Shown here: positions 7,581 through 16,454 of the stretch, piece after piece
Position numbering within the stretch: the stretch's first letter is position 1
Layout of the letters: the number at the start of each line of letters is the position of its first letter
From: JACRIM01 sp038042195
Lineage (GTDB): Bacteria > Planctomycetota > Phycisphaerae > UBA1845 > UTPLA1
Reading direction: 5' to 3'
DNA: 32,354 bases
Assembly: GCA_038042195.1 (NCBI GenBank)
Contig: JBBTET010000080.1
Span: 1 to 32,354 of the forward strand
The notes under the pieces: generated by a model
Told to the model about the DNA's origin: nothing
Databases searched by the model: none
The model's input: only the letters and a program-made list of their open reading frames with translations
Program-made: the position numbers and the translations under genes

Positions 7581-9473
7581 TCATGGGGCCACGCTGTTGA
7601 TGTAGTCCTCGATGTTGAGGTAGCCATTTCCATCGGCGTCTTCGGTGCTGTCAGGGCGGTTGGGATCGCTTCGATTGAGGAACTCATAGAAATCGGGCAC
7701 TCCGTCCCGATCGTGATCCGACGGCAGCCACGGGCTCGTATTCGGCGGGTACATGCCCTCGATTAAGGCGCGATCCGGGACGATGCGTAACACGACCTCG
7801 AATCGATAGACTTCCGGGAGCGCGAGGATTCGGTCGATGTCCTGGGGCAGTCGTAACCCGTCGGGAAAGGTGAAGGTCATCCTGCCGAGCATGGCACGTT
7901 TGGCCTCTTCAAGGCTTTGTCCCTGCAAGATACGATATTGTCGTGGAAGACACTGGCGATTCGGGTCGTTCTGAGGGGTGAACCACAGGACTTCCGCTCG
8001 AGTTCCGTCGTGCGGGCCTATCATGCGCAACATGGGGTCGGTGAATGGATCATATCCGGGCGGCGGCGCGCCCACGGGATTCTTGGCCACGACGTATGCG
8101 AGTTCATCACAAAGTCGCTGATCTAGGCCGTCTCGAAATCCCATGCTCGCGCCCGCCCCACTGAGCACGTACGGTGCCATGAAAGAAATCGACTGAGTCG
8201 CGACAGTGGGCGTTGGCACGGCCTGATCCAAGCGATACGGTGCTTGCTGTTCAGGCGTCAGGAGTTGCACCTGGCAATACGTGTTGGTGGGGCCGCATTG
8301 GCCGGTGTTACTAACAAAGTAAGACACTCCTACGTCCCACTGGGGCTGCGAAGACAGTAGGCGGCGTGGTGTCCTGTTATTCAGCAGGAAGAGTCTGGTG
8401 AGTCCCCGCGGGTCGGCAGGCTCGGTGACCAATAACGCATCAAGCAAATTGGGATTTGAACGTGGCGAATTCAGGCCCATGTAATACGCATTGTTCGAAA
8501 AATTTACGCTTGCGCCGCTGGCCAGATTGGCCGGAAATGCCTCCTGCCAGTTGTAGACCAGGTTGTTTCTGATATCGAGAGTACCGCCGGATGTCACCCG
8601 GGGGTTTCGAGCGGCGTTGTGCGCCAGGATGTTGTGATGGAGGGTGAGGTTGGCGAGCCGCGTGGGGACATTCGCGCCGGAGGATGCCGCACACAATAGT
8701 CCCAATCCTTCGGGGCCGTAATCTTGCCCGTACAGTGCCGCTTCCGCCACGATGCACCACTGGATGGTTACGTTCTCCACGAAGTCGCCGATGCCAATGG
8801 TGTCGTCGATGCCCCACGAAAAGGAACAGTGATCCAAGACGACATTCGACACCGTTAGATTTGCCACCACCTGGTTATGGTTGCCCCCACGGTCAATGGT
8901 TAGGCATTGCATGTACCGACCCTGCAGGTAGTCCAGGGCCTCGTCGAAATAGGGACGAAAACGAAGATATCTCACCACGACGTCGTTGGTGCGAACGATC
9001 AAGCCGCGATGCGCGATGGTGATTCCGGGCGGCGGCGCAGTCTGGCCCGCGATGTAGATGTACGGATGATCAATTCGGATGGGTTCGTCGAGTACAATCG
9101 TTCCTCCGACCTGAAAGATGACAAACCGAGGGCCTGACGCCTCCAGCGCCGCGCGGAGGCTGCCTGACGCGGTGATCCATCGACCAGTGGCGTTATCCCA
9201 AGTTTTGTCCGCCAGCGTGGTCACAAACATGACGCGCGGTGTCATGCCTGAAAGCCCGCGTCCGCCAAAGGCCTTCGCGCCAAACCCCTGCGCACCGAGG
9301 AACACCGGAATGGCAGCCTCGGGGGGGGATTCAAACACATAGGCACCACCCGACGGAATTCGCCCGGAGCGGGTTGCGTTGGACGGGGATGGAGGTCCGG
9401 CATGACTGCGCGATGCAGAACCGGCCAGAGCAATCCACGTTATGGTGAACAGAAGTCGTGATGAAAAGCACAT
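7581..9473 (-). CDS. Secreted pectate-lyase-like protein with C-terminal Ca-binding tail
   Basis: A 630-residue exported protein. Residues 1-25 form a signal peptide ending in SHA. The body has the sequence style of polysaccharide lyase family 1-like right-handed beta-helices: an AFGGRG motif near the start, SLRAAL, FVIFQVGGTI, YIAGQTAPPPG, VVRYLRFRP and VVLDHCSFSWG, followed by repeated Asn-rich turns. The C-terminus (after about residue 575) has two acidic DxDxDG-type loops (DHDRDGVPDFYE, DADGNGYLNIEDY) like dockerin or type-3 thrombospondin Ca sites. Substrate cannot be read from sequence; pectin or another polyuronate is the family expectation. It is monocistronic, convergent with the cbb3 operon and divergent from lnt. 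Confidence 0.88.
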   Translation of the reverse strand: MCFSSRLLFTITWIALAGSASRSHAGPPSPSNATRSGRIPSGGAYVFESPPEAAIPVFLGAQGFGAKAFGGRGLSGMTPRVMFVTTLADKTWDNATGRWITASGSLRAALEASGPRFVIFQVGGTIVLDEPIRIDHPYIYIAGQTAPPPGITIAHRGLIVRTNDVVVRYLRFRPYFDEALDYLQGRYMQCLTIDRGGNHNQVVANLTVSNVVLDHCSFSWGIDDTIGIGDFVENVTIQWCIVAEAALYGQDYGPEGLGLLCAASSGANVPTRLANLTLHHNILAHNAARNPRVTSGGTLDIRNNLVYNWQEAFPANLASGASVNFSNNAYYMGLNSPRSNPNLLDALLVTEPADPRGLTRLFLLNNRTPRRLLSSQPQWDVGVSYFVSNTGQCGPTNTYCQVQLLTPEQQAPYRLDQAVPTPTVATQSISFMAPYVLSGAGASMGFRDGLDQRLCDELAYVVAKNPVGAPPPGYDPFTDPMLRMIGPHDGTRAEVLWFTPQNDPNRQCLPRQYRILQGQSLEEAKRAMLGRMTFTFPDGLRLPQDIDRILALPEVYRFEVVLRIVPDRALIEGMYPPNTSPWLPSDHDRDGVPDFYEFLNRSDPNRPDSTEDADGNGYLNIEDYINSVAP

Positions 9474-9801
9474 GTCTGATTTCGGGGTTGGGAGACCATT
9501 TCAGAACGGCGAGGAAAACGGTTTGGCGGGGAGAGACGCATGCGGGTTTTCTTTCATCACATGCGTTTCTATCGGTACCTTATGAGATCGCGGGGGCCGC
9601 GTCAAGGATTTCACACGCATGGAAAGCACGAGGATCATCGCGTGTCGATATTCGGTGTGCTCCAGGGCGCATGCAGCCGCACAGTCCTCTTGCGGTTACA
9701 CTTCAAGTCGCCCATGAAACCGTCGCGTCAATGGATTGCGCCCCGGTGAAGCGCGATATACGACAAAGCACGGTCGATTCTCCGATTCGTGGACAGCCCT
9801 T
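9474..9801. other. Divergent intergenic region (328 bases)
   Basis: The region lies between the starts of the minus-strand pectate-lyase-like gene and the plus-strand lnt gene and must hold promoters for both. Apart from the inverted repeat listed separately I see no convincing -35/-10 pair. The open frame running through 9458-9940 has no coding character or family resemblance and overlaps the lnt start. The lnt frame itself stays open back to a TTG at 9736, so a longer lnt product cannot be excluded. Confidence 0.5.
9532..9570. repeat. 11-base inverted repeat in the divergent promoter region
   Basis: AGAGACGCATG at 9532-9542 is mirrored by CATGCGTTTCT at 9560-9570. Ten of the eleven positions are Watson-Crick complements and the other would be a G-U pair in RNA. 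The 17-base spacing suits either an operator bound by a dimer or a leader hairpin. It begins 59 bases upstream of the pectate-lyase-like start codon. No T-run follows, so it is not a terminator. Confidence 0.4.
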
Positions 9802-11958
9802 ATGCCGGACACGCCGAGCACGCTCACACATCCTCTGGATTCGACCCCACCCGGTCAACGCTATCGTGCCCCCGTTCGGCTGGTCGGTGCACAGGCTCAC
9901 ATCGAGCGGCCGCGCTCCGCGATCATCCTCACGGCTCTGAGCTTGCTCATTTCCTGCCTTGTGTTTCCACCCGTCAATTGGGGACTGCTCGGGTACGTCT
10001 GTCTCGTCCCGTGGCTGGTTTGCATCTGCACGGCATCGAATGCGAAGCTCATCTACCTGTTGAGCTGGCTGTTTGGGCTTGGCTACTTTGCGTTCAACAT
10101 CGCATGGATGTACGCCGTCACGATCCCCGGTTATGCCGCCCTGTCCATTTATTATTCTCTGTACTTCCCGCTGGCTGCGTGGCCGATTCGGCACATGCAT
10201 CAGCGGCACGGAGTGTCGGTGGCTCTCAGCACGGCGATCGTGTGGACCGCGGTGGAGTATCTGCGCTCAATCGGGGAGTTGGCGTTTCCGTGGCTGCTCC
10301 TGGGGCACACGCAATACAAGTTTCTCAGCATCATCCAAATCGCCGACCTCGTCGGGGTGTATGGCGTGACGTTTTTGGTGGCGATGGTGAACGGGTGGAT
10401 CACGGACCTGTTGATTCAGCCTATTCTCATCTGGCGATCCGATCAGATCGCGCGGCTTCCGTTGGGGACGCTTTCACTTGCGCTGCTGTTGATCGGCTCG
10501 TTGACGTATGGGTGGTATCAGAGTTCCGAGAGTTCGTATCAGCCGGGGCCGAAGGTGGCCGTGGTGCAGCACGACTTTCCTCAATATGTGGATGAGCGCG
10601 CCTGGCGCACCAGCCCGGACATGGTCTTTCGCTCGTATTACGCCCTGGGCGAGATGGCAGCGAAGGAAAGGCCTGACGTGATTGTCTTTCCGGAGACGGT
10701 CATGACGGGGTACCTCAACGACGAGTTCATTCAGGCGACACCGGCTCAACTCGATGAGATTCGTCAGCGGCGATTTCCAACCTGGGATCGGAACGATGTC
10801 CTTACGCTGCAAAGCATAAGCCGGAAACTCCGGGATGATTTTCAGACGCTCTCCACGTCGTCCGGGATACCCATTGTCATCGGATGTTCAGCAATGGAAT
10901 GGAAGCCCACGGCCCTGCCGCCGCGCGCGGAGGGGTTCAATTCGGCGTATCTCCTCGTGCCCGGTCGGGATCGCCCCGTCGCGCGATATGACAAGAATCA
11001 TCTCGTTCTTTTTGGGGAGTATGTTCCGTTTCGGTATACCTATCACGGGCTGTATCAATGGTTGAACTCACTGACGCCGTGGGGACAGCAGGGAGCCGAG
11101 TATTCGCTCGGGGCTGGAAGCGGATTCAACGCCTTCGAGTTTGAAGCCAAGTCGCAGAACGGGCGACGCTATCGTGCCGGGACACCGATCTGCTACGAGG
11201 AGATCATGCCGTACATCGGGCGCGAGTTTGCCCGGCCGCGCCCGAACGGTCCGGAGAATCAGAAGAACTGCGACATGCTCTTCGCCATCAGCAATGACGG
11301 GTGGTTCCTGCACACGGCGGAGCTTGAGCAGCATCTGGCCGGCGCGGTGTTTCGGGCCGTGGAGAATCGCATCAGCATTGCCCGTAGCGTGAACACCGGG
11401 GCGAGTTGCTTTGTCCACCCCAACGGGCGGATCGTGGATCGCGTGGAGATGGCGAAGGAGCTGCGACCGCACCTTGCGGCCGTTCAGACGGCGTTGACGG
11501 AGTGTGCGGTCGCGTGTGCCGGCTTGTGCAACAAACCCGGTCAAATGGACGAGGAGGCTGCATTCGATGTGACGGTGCGCAAATTGCACACAACTCTTCA
11601 ACCTCTGGGCAAGCCATTTCAATTTATGCACGACCGTATGCTCAATCTGAGAGCAAAGTATGAGAGCGTCAAGCGGATGAAGCGGATACCTGAGGCCCCA
11701 CCTAGTGGGAATCGAGAGAAGAGCCTGGATGTACTATACGGCCAGATCACCGACGACCTCGACACTGTGCAGCGATGGCAGGATCATCCAGACACCGCGC
11801 CGGGGTACCAACTCTCGCAACTGCCGGTGGATGGGCGGCTCACGCTCTTTGCCCGCTGGGGCGATTGGTTCAGCCAGGGATCGGTCGCGTTGTCGGGGAT
11901 GATGCTGCTCGATTGGATGCTGCGGCGAATCTGGCGCAAAATGGCGGCGAAGGATTGA
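9802..11958 (+). CDS. lnt: Apolipoprotein N-acyltransferase (Lnt) with large insert
   Basis: Adds the third acyl chain to the N-terminal Cys of lipoproteins; inner membrane with a periplasmic nitrilase domain. The ATG at 9802 gives 718 residues, against about 510 for Escherichia coli Lnt. About six N-terminal helices carry the family motif WTAVEYLRS followed by FPWLLLGHTQY. The catalytic triad is visible: Glu298 (VFPETV), Lys398 (YDKNHLVLFGEYVPF) and Cys464 (TPICYEE). The excess length comes from about 30 residues between Glu298 and Lys398 and about 124 residues (550-673) placed just before the closing LTLFARWGDWF strand. A final helix follows. Clustering with lipoprotein and cell-wall genes fits. 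Confidence 0.93.
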   Translation: MPDTPSTLTHPLDSTPPGQRYRAPVRLVGAQAHIERPRSAIILTALSLLISCLVFPPVNWGLLGYVCLVPWLVCICTASNAKLIYLLSWLFGLGYFAFNIAWMYAVTIPGYAALSIYYSLYFPLAAWPIRHMHQRHGVSVALSTAIVWTAVEYLRSIGELAFPWLLLGHTQYKFLSIIQIADLVGVYGVTFLVAMVNGWITDLLIQPILIWRSDQIARLPLGTLSLALLLIGSLTYGWYQSSESSYQPGPKVAVVQHDFPQYVDERAWRTSPDMVFRSYYALGEMAAKERPDVIVFPETVMTGYLNDEFIQATPAQLDEIRQRRFPTWDRNDVLTLQSISRKLRDDFQTLSTSSGIPIVIGCSAMEWKPTALPPRAEGFNSAYLLVPGRDRPVARYDKNHLVLFGEYVPFRYTYHGLYQWLNSLTPWGQQGAEYSLGAGSGFNAFEFEAKSQNGRRYRAGTPICYEEIMPYIGREFARPRPNGPENQKNCDMLFAISNDGWFLHTAELEQHLAGAVFRAVENRISIARSVNTGASCFVHPNGRIVDRVEMAKELRPHLAAVQTALTECAVACAGLCNKPGQMDEEAAFDVTVRKLHTTLQPLGKPFQFMHDRMLNLRAKYESVKRMKRIPEAPPSGNREKSLDVLYGQITDDLDTVQRWQDHPDTAPGYQLSQLPVDGRLTLFARWGDWFSQGSVALSGMMLLDWMLRRIWRKMAAKD

Positions 11959-11987
11959 CCAGTGTCGTGCGTGAAGGGAGTCCGCGA

Positions 11988-13052
11988 ATGATCCAGTACC
12001 AGAAACAAACCTTCAGGGGCCGCATGGTCGTACTGCTCGGCTGCCTTGCGTCAGTCGGCTGTATGCCGGAGTTGCGACGACCGCTGTCGACGGACGGACA
12101 ACGGCAGATTCGCGGGGAGGCGCTGATGTTTCTGAAGGAGGCCGTCAAGTCTGACGACCCCACGCTGCGCATCCAGGCGCTCGAGGCCTTGCAAACCGTC
12201 GCCGCGGCTGATGGCATCCCCTACATTATGGACAACATCGACAACGGGTATGCCGGCGTGAGCTTCGCCGCGCTGATGTCGGCCGGCGCGATCCAGGAAA
12301 AACGCTGCCTGGAGAAAACGCGGATCCGCGCCGAGGACAGCGACCCGCACGTCCGCATCGCGGCCATCTATGCCTTGCATCGACTGGGCGACACCAAGCG
12401 AACGAGCGAACTGGGGGAACTGCTGATGAACCATCCCGATGCGCGGGTCCGGGCCAACGCAGCCGTGGCCATCGGTCGCCTCGGCGAGAAGGGATCGGCG
12501 GGACTCTTGCGAACGGCAAACCATCGCGAGAAGAAGGACGTCGTGAAGATGCAGATACGAGAGGCGCTGGCCATGCTGCACGATCAGCGGGCGACGGATG
12601 AGTTGATTTTCGCGGGGTATAGTGCCGTGCCGGATCAGGCGCTGCCGGCACTGGCGTTTTTGGCTGAGGCGAAGAATGACCGGGCCGAGGACTTGTTCCG
12701 ACATCGATTGCACAAGGCGGAGATACCGGAATTGCGATTAATTGCCGCTCGCGGGCTTGGGCGGCTCGGCAACAACGCGGGCTACGATATAGCCTGCGCT
12801 CACCTGTTCTTCGACTCTCCGCAGCGGAATCGAAAGAATGATCCGCCGGAGCAGCAAGTCGCGCGAGTTCGCTCGCTTGCCGCTCTGGCGTTGGAAGCGA
12901 TCAACGATCCTGATTCGCTCGGCCCGCTGAGTGATGCCTTTCACGATGAGCAGCAGGGCATGGCGGCTCGATTGGCCATCGCAAGGGCTACTGTAGGAAT
13001 CACGAACTCTTTGGCCCACCGCGCGACCGCCTCCGGGCATCCCGTGAACTAG
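11988..13052 (+). CDS. HEAT-repeat lipoprotein
   Basis: A 354-residue predicted lipoprotein. The ATG at 11988 is preceded by AAGGGAG at a 7-base spacing, and yields Arg-rich n-region, hydrophobic core and a lipobox-like SVGC ending at Cys25 (Cys19 in LLGC is an alternative). From about residue 50 on, the protein consists of Ala/Leu-rich alpha-helical repeats of about 30 residues with HEAT/PBS character (for example DPTLRIQALEAL, DPHVRIAAIYAL, DARVRANAAVAI). Such repeats form protein-binding superhelices; the partner is unknown. It lies 29 bases after lnt and 15 before mreD, so probably co-transcribed and possibly part of envelope assembly. Confidence 0.85.
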   Translation: MIQYQKQTFRGRMVVLLGCLASVGCMPELRRPLSTDGQRQIRGEALMFLKEAVKSDDPTLRIQALEALQTVAAADGIPYIMDNIDNGYAGVSFAALMSAGAIQEKRCLEKTRIRAEDSDPHVRIAAIYALHRLGDTKRTSELGELLMNHPDARVRANAAVAIGRLGEKGSAGLLRTANHREKKDVVKMQIREALAMLHDQRATDELIFAGYSAVPDQALPALAFLAEAKNDRAEDLFRHRLHKAEIPELRLIAARGLGRLGNNAGYDIACAHLFFDSPQRNRKNDPPEQQVARVRSLAALALEAINDPDSLGPLSDAFHDEQQGMAARLAIARATVGITNSLAHRATASGHPVN

Positions 13053-13067
13053 CCGGGGGCGACTCCC

Positions 13068-13595
13068 ATGCGCTGGATTGCCTTTTCAATTGTCGTGTAC
13101 GTCGTCACGGTCTTGCAGACCGCCGTCGTGCCGTTTCTGGGCGTGCATCACACCCAACCCGATTTGCTCATTATCCTCGCGGTGTACTACGCCCTGACGG
13201 CTCGGGCGCAAGACGCCCTGCTTGCGGCATGGTGCATCGGACTCGCGGCCGACCTGACGGGGCTGGGCTTCGCCCGGCACGGGGGCGTGGGACTTCATGC
13301 GTTCACGCTGGGGTTGATCGCGATTCTGATTGTGAACACGCGGGACTTCACCTTTCGCGACAGCGTCATCACGCGACTGGTCTATACATTGCTCGCGGCG
13401 TTTCTCCAATCCATGATCGTGGGGCTGCATCTCTACTACACCGCCGCGAACCGGCCGGCCTTGATCGACGTTGTACAGGGGAGCCTGTATTCAGCGGTGT
13501 TCACGGCCTTGCTCGCGCCCTATGGGCATTGGGTGCTGGGGCGCATGCGTCACATGCTGGGACTTGGTACGGTGGGCCGTGTGCGCCTAGGATGA
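13068..13595 (+). CDS. mreD: Rod shape-determining protein MreD
   Basis: A 175-residue membrane protein with five or six helices and little soluble sequence, the usual size and layout of MreD, a component of the elongasome. Supporting features are the N-terminal helix with TAVVPFLGV, then PDLLIILAVYYAL and GLAADLTGLG, which match the conserved Pro-Asp-Leu and Gly-x-x-x-Asp elements of the family. The ATG at 13068 follows a G-rich sequence. The next gene is PBP2 (mrdA), the standard mreD neighbour, but mreB and mreC are not upstream; lnt and a HEAT lipoprotein are there instead. Confidence 0.85.
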   Translation: MRWIAFSIVVYVVTVLQTAVVPFLGVHHTQPDLLIILAVYYALTARAQDALLAAWCIGLAADLTGLGFARHGGVGLHAFTLGLIAILIVNTRDFTFRDSVITRLVYTLLAAFLQSMIVGLHLYYTAANRPALIDVVQGSLYSAVFTALLAPYGHWVLGRMRHMLGLGTVGRVRLG

Positions 13596-13626
13596 ATGCG
13601 CTTCACGGAGAGTACGATCCAGCGAT

Positions 13627-15834
13627 ATGTTCGAGCGGCGTCTTAGAATTGTTCTGACCTTTCCTGTGCTTTGTCTGCTCGCAGTCATCTTGCGCCTTGC
13701 GCAGTTGCAGATTCTCCACGGCGAGGACTACGACCAGAAGGCGGACGCAGCACTCATTTCTCCTCGACAGTATCTTCCACCGTTGCGAGGCGCGATTAAG
13801 GATCGGCTCGGGCAGGTGCTCGTGTCCGACGAGCCGGCCATCGATGTAACGGTCCATTACGGCGCACTAGCGATGAATGATTCGTATGTGCTGCTGCTGG
13901 CCAATCGGATTCGCAAGAAGGAACCGGCGTGGAGCAGTGCGACTCCCGCCGAAGGCTTGGAGGAGGCGCGGCGACGCATCGGTGAGATGTGGACGACGCT
14001 TCAGACGCTGTCAGGCCGCAGCCTGAAGGAGCTGCGCGATCAGCGGGATGCGGTGTGTCAGTCAGTGGAGCGACTTCGTGACTATCTATGGTCCGCTCGA
14101 CGAGACAAGGGGTTCGACGATACCAAGCAGAAACTACGTCTGCGCGAGGAGGAGATGTTTCATCCGATCCTGCGGGACATCTCCCCGGAGGCCCGCACGC
14201 GAATTGAGTTGGAGTTAACACGATGGCCTTTCGTGCGGATTGAGCCGTCGGTGCGGCGTGTGTGGCATGACGGGTCGCAGCCCATGTGTCACATCCTTGG
14301 TCAGATCGGACCGATTTCGCCGGAACGGATTGCGAATGATCCCGGCCGGGATGATCCGCTCGCCGCTTATCGCGCTGACGATGACGCGGGCATTTCGGGC
14401 GTTGAACGGGTCAGCGAAGCGATGCTGCGCGGCCAGCGCGGTTTTGAGGAGAAGGATCTCGATAAGAATCTTCGCACCCGTCAATCGCCGAAGGATGGTC
14501 TCGACGTTCAATTGACCATTGACCTCGGGTTGCAATCGCAGGTCGAGCGCATTTTGAGCGAGGTCGTGACCGCGCATCCGGCGTCGACCGGGGCCAGCGC
14601 GGTTGTGTTGGACGTGGAGTCGCGCGAAATCCTGGCGGCGGTCAGTGTGCCGACCTACGACCGCACGGCCCTGCGCGAGGATTACAAACGCCTGCGCGAT
14701 GATGCGAAGTCGCAGCCGCTGCGGTTTCGGGCGGTGCAGGATCGCTATCAGCCCGGCTCGATTATAAAACCTGTGGCCCTCCTTTCGGCCTTTGCGAACG
14801 ATCTGTTCACGCCGGAGACGCGAGTGAATTGTGTGGGTGCCTTGATCCCTGGGGCAACGAAATGGCACTGCTGGACGCATTGGCGCGGTATGCCGGGGCA
14901 CGGTGACATGATCGCCGAAGAGGCCTTGCAGCACAGTTGCAATGTCTACTTCTACACGCTGGGCCAGCGCGTCGGGGCACATCGGCTGACCGAGTTCTAC
15001 CGCGACTTCATCCTGGGGCCGGCGGATCGGCTGCAACCCCTTGCGGAGCGCGGCACGCAGTTGATCGAAGAGAGCCGGGGGTTGATTCCGCTGCGCGATT
15101 GGCTGAAGGAGCATCGCCACCGGGCCTTCTCCGACGCCGACGGGCGTAATTATGCCATTGGTCAGGGTGAAATACAAATTACACCCTTGCAGGCGGCCAA
15201 CATGTTTGCGACGCTGGCGTCGGGGGTGTATCGCGACCCGACGCTGGTGGCCAACGACGGACGACCGCGCCCGCCGGTGGCGTTTCCGAAGGTCAGTCCG
15301 CAGGCGTGGCAAATCATGCGCAAGGGGTTGTACCGCTGCGTGAACGAAGAAGGCGGCACGGCCTTCAAGTATGCGCACATGAACGAACTGCAAATCTGCG
15401 GCAAGACGGGGAGCGCGGAGTGTGTTCCGCGAATCATCGAACGGCGATACACGTTCAATGTGCCCATCGGCGAGGGGACAACAGAGACGCGCAGCATTGA
15501 AGCTCCGACCATCGAAGCGGCGCGAGAGTGGCTCGGCATTCCGACGAGCGTGGCGTGCATCAGCCGGGAGATCACGCGACGATGGCCCGAAGCGGAGACG
15601 GCCAAGGTTGAGTCGGTCGGACCGGATGGTGCCGGCGCGAAGATCCCGACACATGCCTGGTTCGCCGGCTTCGCGCCGTATCACCAGCCGCGCGTGGCGG
15701 TGGCGGTGATCATCGAGTTCGGCGGCGGCGGCGGCTCGACCGCCGGCCCGGCGGCGAAGGCGATCTTCGAGGCGCTGCTGGCCAGCCCGCGTGGCTACCT
15801 TGCGGCGGAGCGGATGGCGGGCGTGAGTCCGTAG
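13627..15834 (+). CDS. mrdA: Penicillin-binding protein 2 (elongation transpeptidase)
   Basis: Class B PBP that cross-links peptidoglycan during cell elongation; one N-terminal membrane helix (about residues 8-26) and a periplasmic body of 735 residues in total. The transpeptidase motifs are present in order: Ser378-Ile-Ile-Lys381 (nucleophile box), Ser437-Cys-Asn439, and Lys593-Thr-Gly595. The N-terminal dimerisation domain contains a Leu/Arg-rich, possibly coiled-coil stretch around residues 95-190. After KTG there is an insertion of about 60 residues before HAWFAGFAP, which normally follows closely. The gene follows mreD by 31 bases and is co-oriented, so one operon is likely. Confidence 0.93.
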   Translation: MFERRLRIVLTFPVLCLLAVILRLAQLQILHGEDYDQKADAALISPRQYLPPLRGAIKDRLGQVLVSDEPAIDVTVHYGALAMNDSYVLLLANRIRKKEPAWSSATPAEGLEEARRRIGEMWTTLQTLSGRSLKELRDQRDAVCQSVERLRDYLWSARRDKGFDDTKQKLRLREEEMFHPILRDISPEARTRIELELTRWPFVRIEPSVRRVWHDGSQPMCHILGQIGPISPERIANDPGRDDPLAAYRADDDAGISGVERVSEAMLRGQRGFEEKDLDKNLRTRQSPKDGLDVQLTIDLGLQSQVERILSEVVTAHPASTGASAVVLDVESREILAAVSVPTYDRTALREDYKRLRDDAKSQPLRFRAVQDRYQPGSIIKPVALLSAFANDLFTPETRVNCVGALIPGATKWHCWTHWRGMPGHGDMIAEEALQHSCNVYFYTLGQRVGAHRLTEFYRDFILGPADRLQPLAERGTQLIEESRGLIPLRDWLKEHRHRAFSDADGRNYAIGQGEIQITPLQAANMFATLASGVYRDPTLVANDGRPRPPVAFPKVSPQAWQIMRKGLYRCVNEEGGTAFKYAHMNELQICGKTGSAECVPRIIERRYTFNVPIGEGTTETRSIEAPTIEAAREWLGIPTSVACISREITRRWPEAETAKVESVGPDGAGAKIPTHAWFAGFAPYHQPRVAVAVIIEFGGGGGSTAGPAAKAIFEALLASPRGYLAAERMAGVSP

Positions 15835-15846
15835 CCTGCCCGATAC

Positions 15847-16449
15847 TCAGTCCTTTTTCAACGCCGCAAGCCCGGCCTCGGCGCGAATCCTGTTTGCCGC
15901 CGCGAAGAGTTTGCCGTCGCTCGAGAGGAATCGAGACAGTTGGCCTGTGGAGATGCAGAGCAACGCTCCCGTGTCGCTGAGCTTGCCGGAGGTGTGGGTC
16001 AGCACGTCCAACGCCGCGGCTGCGAGAAGCACGAATGCTGGATTGCGCGATGACACCTCGATGCGACCGGCGGCTGTGCGATGCTGCGTCCATTCTTCGG
16101 GCGGTGTCCAGTTGGTGGTGAGTGGCTCGCGCAATTGCAGGGCCAGTTCGCGCCGAAGTCGCCGCAGGGCGCGGGCCTTGTTTTCGTGTTGCGAGCGGCT
16201 TTCCTCCGCGATGACGAGGAGTCCGGTTGGTTTGTGACGCAGACGCACGGCGGAGCTGGTCTTGTTGCGTTTCTGGCCACCGGGGCCGCTGGCGCGATAG
16301 GTGTCGACGTCACACTGCTTGAGCAGAGCCGTGTCGTCCGAACGCAACCAGTTGTCACGGGTGGCGGCCATGCGGGCATCGTCGGCGAACAGACCAGAAC
16401 CCGCCACCGTCGTAGATTGGAAATCATCCATCCGAACGGCTCTAATCAC
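15847..16449 (-). CDS. Peptide chain release factor-like protein (GGQ domain)
   Basis: A 200-residue protein with an RF-1-type peptidyl-tRNA hydrolysis domain: SGPGGQKRNKTSSAVRL places the catalytic Gly57-Gly-Gln59, followed by HKPTGL and a basic helix. It lacks the stop-codon recognition domains of RF1/RF2, so it resembles ribosome-rescue factors. Unlike ArfB it has no basic C-terminal tail; instead a roughly 90-residue extension ends in STGQLSRFLSSDGKLF and a Gly-Leu-Ala-Ala-Leu close, a pattern I associate with the release-factor-like proteins of planctomycetes and Verrucomicrobia. The start is GTG at 16449; ATG at 16431 or 16371 are alternatives. It converges with mrdA. Confidence 0.85.
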   Translation of the reverse strand: MIRAVRMDDFQSTTVAGSGLFADDARMAATRDNWLRSDDTALLKQCDVDTYRASGPGGQKRNKTSSAVRLRHKPTGLLVIAEESRSQHENKARALRRLRRELALQLREPLTTNWTPPEEWTQHRTAAGRIEVSSRNPAFVLLAAAALDVLTHTSGKLSDTGALLCISTGQLSRFLSSDGKLFAAANRIRAEAGLAALKKD

Positions 16450-16454
16450 ATTCC

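Noticed and set aside
9458..9940. 160-residue open frame across the lyase-lnt intergenic region
   Set aside because: No ribosome binding site or family resemblance. It overlaps the lnt start and contains the inverted repeat.
14215..15684. 489-residue open frame on the minus strand inside the PBP2 gene
   Set aside because: It is antisense to a gene with intact SxxK, SxN and KTG motifs. It is Arg/His-rich without domains, as expected from a GC-rich shadow frame.
15816..15857. Possible terminator between mrdA and the release-factor-like gene
   Set aside because: GGCGGGC/GCCTGCC can pair with one G-U, but the T-run is 12 bases away and half the stem lies in the coding region, so the support is too weak.
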